From Rhodospirillaceae bacterium (GTDB lineage Bacteria > Pseudomonadota > Alphaproteobacteria > Bin65), in contig JAPPLJ010000060.1 of assembly GCA_028819475.1 (NCBI GenBank), positions 1-64,000 of the forward strand: DNA of 64,000 nucleotides, given 5' to 3'. The notes under the pieces are model-generated. The model did no database searches. It saw only the letters and a list, made by a program, of their open reading frames with translations, and was not told the origin of the DNA. Of the stretch, positions 62,653 to 64,000 are shown piece by piece. Numbering within the stretch: position 1 is the first letter of the stretch; each line of letters starts with the position of its first letter. The position numbers were made by a program, and so were the translations under genes.

Positions 62653-64000
62653 TCAATCGGAGACGCTGCCGGACAGCGCAAACAGCCGCGCGAAATCGGG
62701 CAGGGGGCCGCCGACGACTGCCCGTTCGAGCGCGTCGGTATCCCGCGCGGGGGAAGCGCGCCGGGCGTTGGCGCGGAATTTCGCCAGCACCTTGCCGGCA
62801 TCCGGCGGAGCGGAGGAGACCGGCCGTTCGCGCCGTCCGCCGTCGGACAGGTCGAGGATCAGCACGCCGTCAAATCCCTGGCCGAGCGCCGGGTCTTCCT
62901 CGTGGGTCAGGCGCGCCGCAAGGTCGAGGACCGCCGGGTCACGGCGCGACGGCGCGTCCAGGGCGTCGAGGGTCACCGCGCCGTCGGCGAGTGCGACGGC
63001 CAGCAGGTAGGGCAGGCTGGCGATCGCCGCCATTTCGCTGTCCGGGCGGAGCTTGGCGGCCCGCGGCTCGCAGACGATCTGCGCCGCCCACGGCGCGATC
63101 CGGCAGACGCCGCCCACAATGTCGCCCGCGCGGAGGCCATGCTCGCGGCGCAGGTCGATGGCGGCGTCGAGATAGGGCTGAATGACATGGGCGCAGGGAT
63201 AGTATTTGAAATGGACCTCCGCGCCGCGCCAGGCCGCGCCCAGCCCGCCGGTCAGGGTTTCCGCCAGACCGGCCGGCGAAATCTCCTCACCCGCCAGCAG
63301 TGCGGCATAGAGATTGTGCCGCCCGTCGAGCACCCCGGCCGGCCCGCGGAAGCCCTGCGCCGCCATCTGCGCCGCCACGATGCCGCCATGGGCCGCCCAG
63401 CCGGCGTGCAGCCATTTCGACCAGGAACCGTCGGCGACGAAGGCCATCAGCCCGCCCGCCATGCTGCCGGCGAGGCCGAAGGCGTTTGCGATGGCCGCGC
63501 CGTCGAGCCCCATCAGCCGGCCGGCGGTCGCGGCCGCCGCAAACGGGCCGACGATGCCGGTGGCGTGCAGGCCGCGGATGTGGAAGCGCCGGCCGGCGAC
63601 GCTGCCGAGCCGCGCCGCGACTTCGTAGCCGGCGACGATGGCGGCGGCGATGTCGGCGTCCGCCGCACGGTTCGCCTCGCCGACCGCTAAGGCCGCCGGC
63701 ACGACGACCGAGCCGGGATGCACGACGGAATCCTGGAAGGTGTCGTCGAAATCCCGGCAATGGGCGGTCACGCCATGCACGAAAGCCGCCCAGGCCGCCG
63801 ATGCCCTGCCGCCGCCCGGAACAATGCCGGCTTCGTCCGATGCGCCCTGGCGGCCCGCGACCTGCCGAGCCGCCGCCGCCGCGTCGGTCGAAGCGCCGGC
63901 GAGGATGAGGCCCAGCGTATCGAGCACGCGCAGGCCGATCAGCGGATGCTGCGCGGCCGGAACGTCCGCCCACCGCAGGCCGGCCGTCCAGTCGGCGAGG
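62653..64000 (-). CDS. MmgE/PrpD family protein (5' end beyond window)
   Basis: At least 449 residues of a 2-methylcitrate-dehydratase/immunomodulating-decarboxylase-fold protein. The frame is open to the window edge: upstream of a GTG at 63927 it still reads LADWTAGLRWADVPAAQHPL, the usual start of this family, so the true start lies outside. Landmarks include VLDTLGLILAGA, FVHGVTAHCRDFDDTF, HPGSVVVPAALAVGE, LHATGIVGPFAAAATAGRLMGLD and YYPCAHVIQPYLDAA. Members dehydrate or isomerise polycarboxylates such as methylcitrate or aconitate. It probably belongs to the following TRAP operon, though a 214-bp gap separates them. Confidence 0.88.
   Translation of the reverse strand, partial: LADWTAGLRWADVPAAQHPLIGLRVLDTLGLILAGASTDAAAAARQVAGRQGASDEAGIVPGGGRASAAWAAFVHGVTAHCRDFDDTFQDSVVHPGSVVVPAALAVGEANRAADADIAAAIVAGYEVAARLGSVAGRRFHIRGLHATGIVGPFAAAATAGRLMGLDGAAIANAFGLAGSMAGGLMAFVADGSWSKWLHAGWAAHGGIVAAQMAAQGFRGPAGVLDGRHNLYAALLAGEEISPAGLAETLTGGLGAAWRGAEVHFKYYPCAHVIQPYLDAAIDLRREHGLRAGDIVGGVCRIAPWAAQIVCEPRAAKLRPDSEMAAIASLPYLLAVALADGAVTLDALDAPSRRDPAVLDLAARLTHEEDPALGQGFDGVLILDLSDGGRRERPVSSAPPDAGKVLAKFRANARRASPARDTDALERAVVGGPLPDFARLFALSGSVSD

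Overview
The window is GC-rich (by eye about two thirds G+C) with dense, tightly overlapping operons, class-typical ABC and TRAP transporters, LysR/GntR/Crp regulators and dispersed GC-rich palindromes. This fits an alphaproteobacterium, probably a metabolically versatile Rhodospirillales-like lineage; the placement is inference because no marker gene (rRNA, ribosomal protein) is present.

Layout. 1-5.9 kb: an outer-membrane barrel protein (-), a histidine/phenylalanine ammonia-lyase-fold protein that lacks the MIO-forming Ala-Ser-Gly (+), a YjbR-like protein, two adjacent toxin-antitoxin modules (RHH/RelE and Xre/RES) and a Crp/Fnr regulator (-). 6.1-13.1 kb: a nitrile-hydratase-type amidase followed by a dipeptide-type ABC transporter (binding protein, two permeases, fused double ATPase). 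13.3-15.0 kb: a flotillin (-). 15.3-25.1 kb: a LysR regulator (-) divergent from the most unusual block of the window: the two subunits of a 2-aminophenol-type extradiol dioxygenase, then a complete branched-chain-amino-acid-type ABC transporter whose last permease gene continues without a stop into a second dioxygenase alpha subunit and then an arylformamidase-like hydrolase. 25.4-28.4 kb: a sulfatase, a degenerate alpha/beta-hydrolase, a small coiled-coil protein and a sulfatase fragment, i.e. a rearranged spot. 28.3-34.6 kb (-): Rieske dioxygenase alpha and beta, SDR, SRPBCC protein and a TRAP transporter. 34.7-40.4 kb (+): hydantoinase/oxoprolinase pair HyuA/HyuB, a VOC protein and a PaaK-like CoA ligase. 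40.4-44.2 kb (-): two amidases, a crotonase and a small ORF. 44.3-51.0 kb: an MDR reductase, a GntR regulator and a second HyuA/HyuB pair with a DUF1989 protein. 51.2-64.0 kb (-): a long run of MmgE/PrpD protein, TRAP transporter, third HyuA/HyuB pair, acyl-CoA dehydrogenase, split B12-dependent acyl-CoA mutase and a CaiB-type CoA-transferase.

How it works together. Nearly everything is import plus ring or amide opening of small organic acids, amides, cyclic imides or (amino)aromatics. Each of four importers has its binding-protein gene followed by a stem-loop, expected to raise binding protein over membrane subunits. Three HyuAB pairs sit beside CoA-chemistry genes, suggesting that ring-opened products are converted to CoA thioesters. 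Several enzymes have recognisable folds but lack a textbook catalytic residue (ammonia-lyase, alpha/beta-hydrolase, acyl-CoA dehydrogenase, SDR), so their reactions should not be copied from family names.

Repeats: two copies of a roughly 125-bp inverted-repeat element, two copies of a 28-29-bp palindrome, two other terminal-inverted-repeat intergenic elements, and at least seven short (12-15 nt) tandem duplications at protein ends, linkers, leaders and gene junctions. No tRNA, rRNA, CRISPR array or intact insertion sequence was seen. The MmgE/PrpD gene runs off the right edge.
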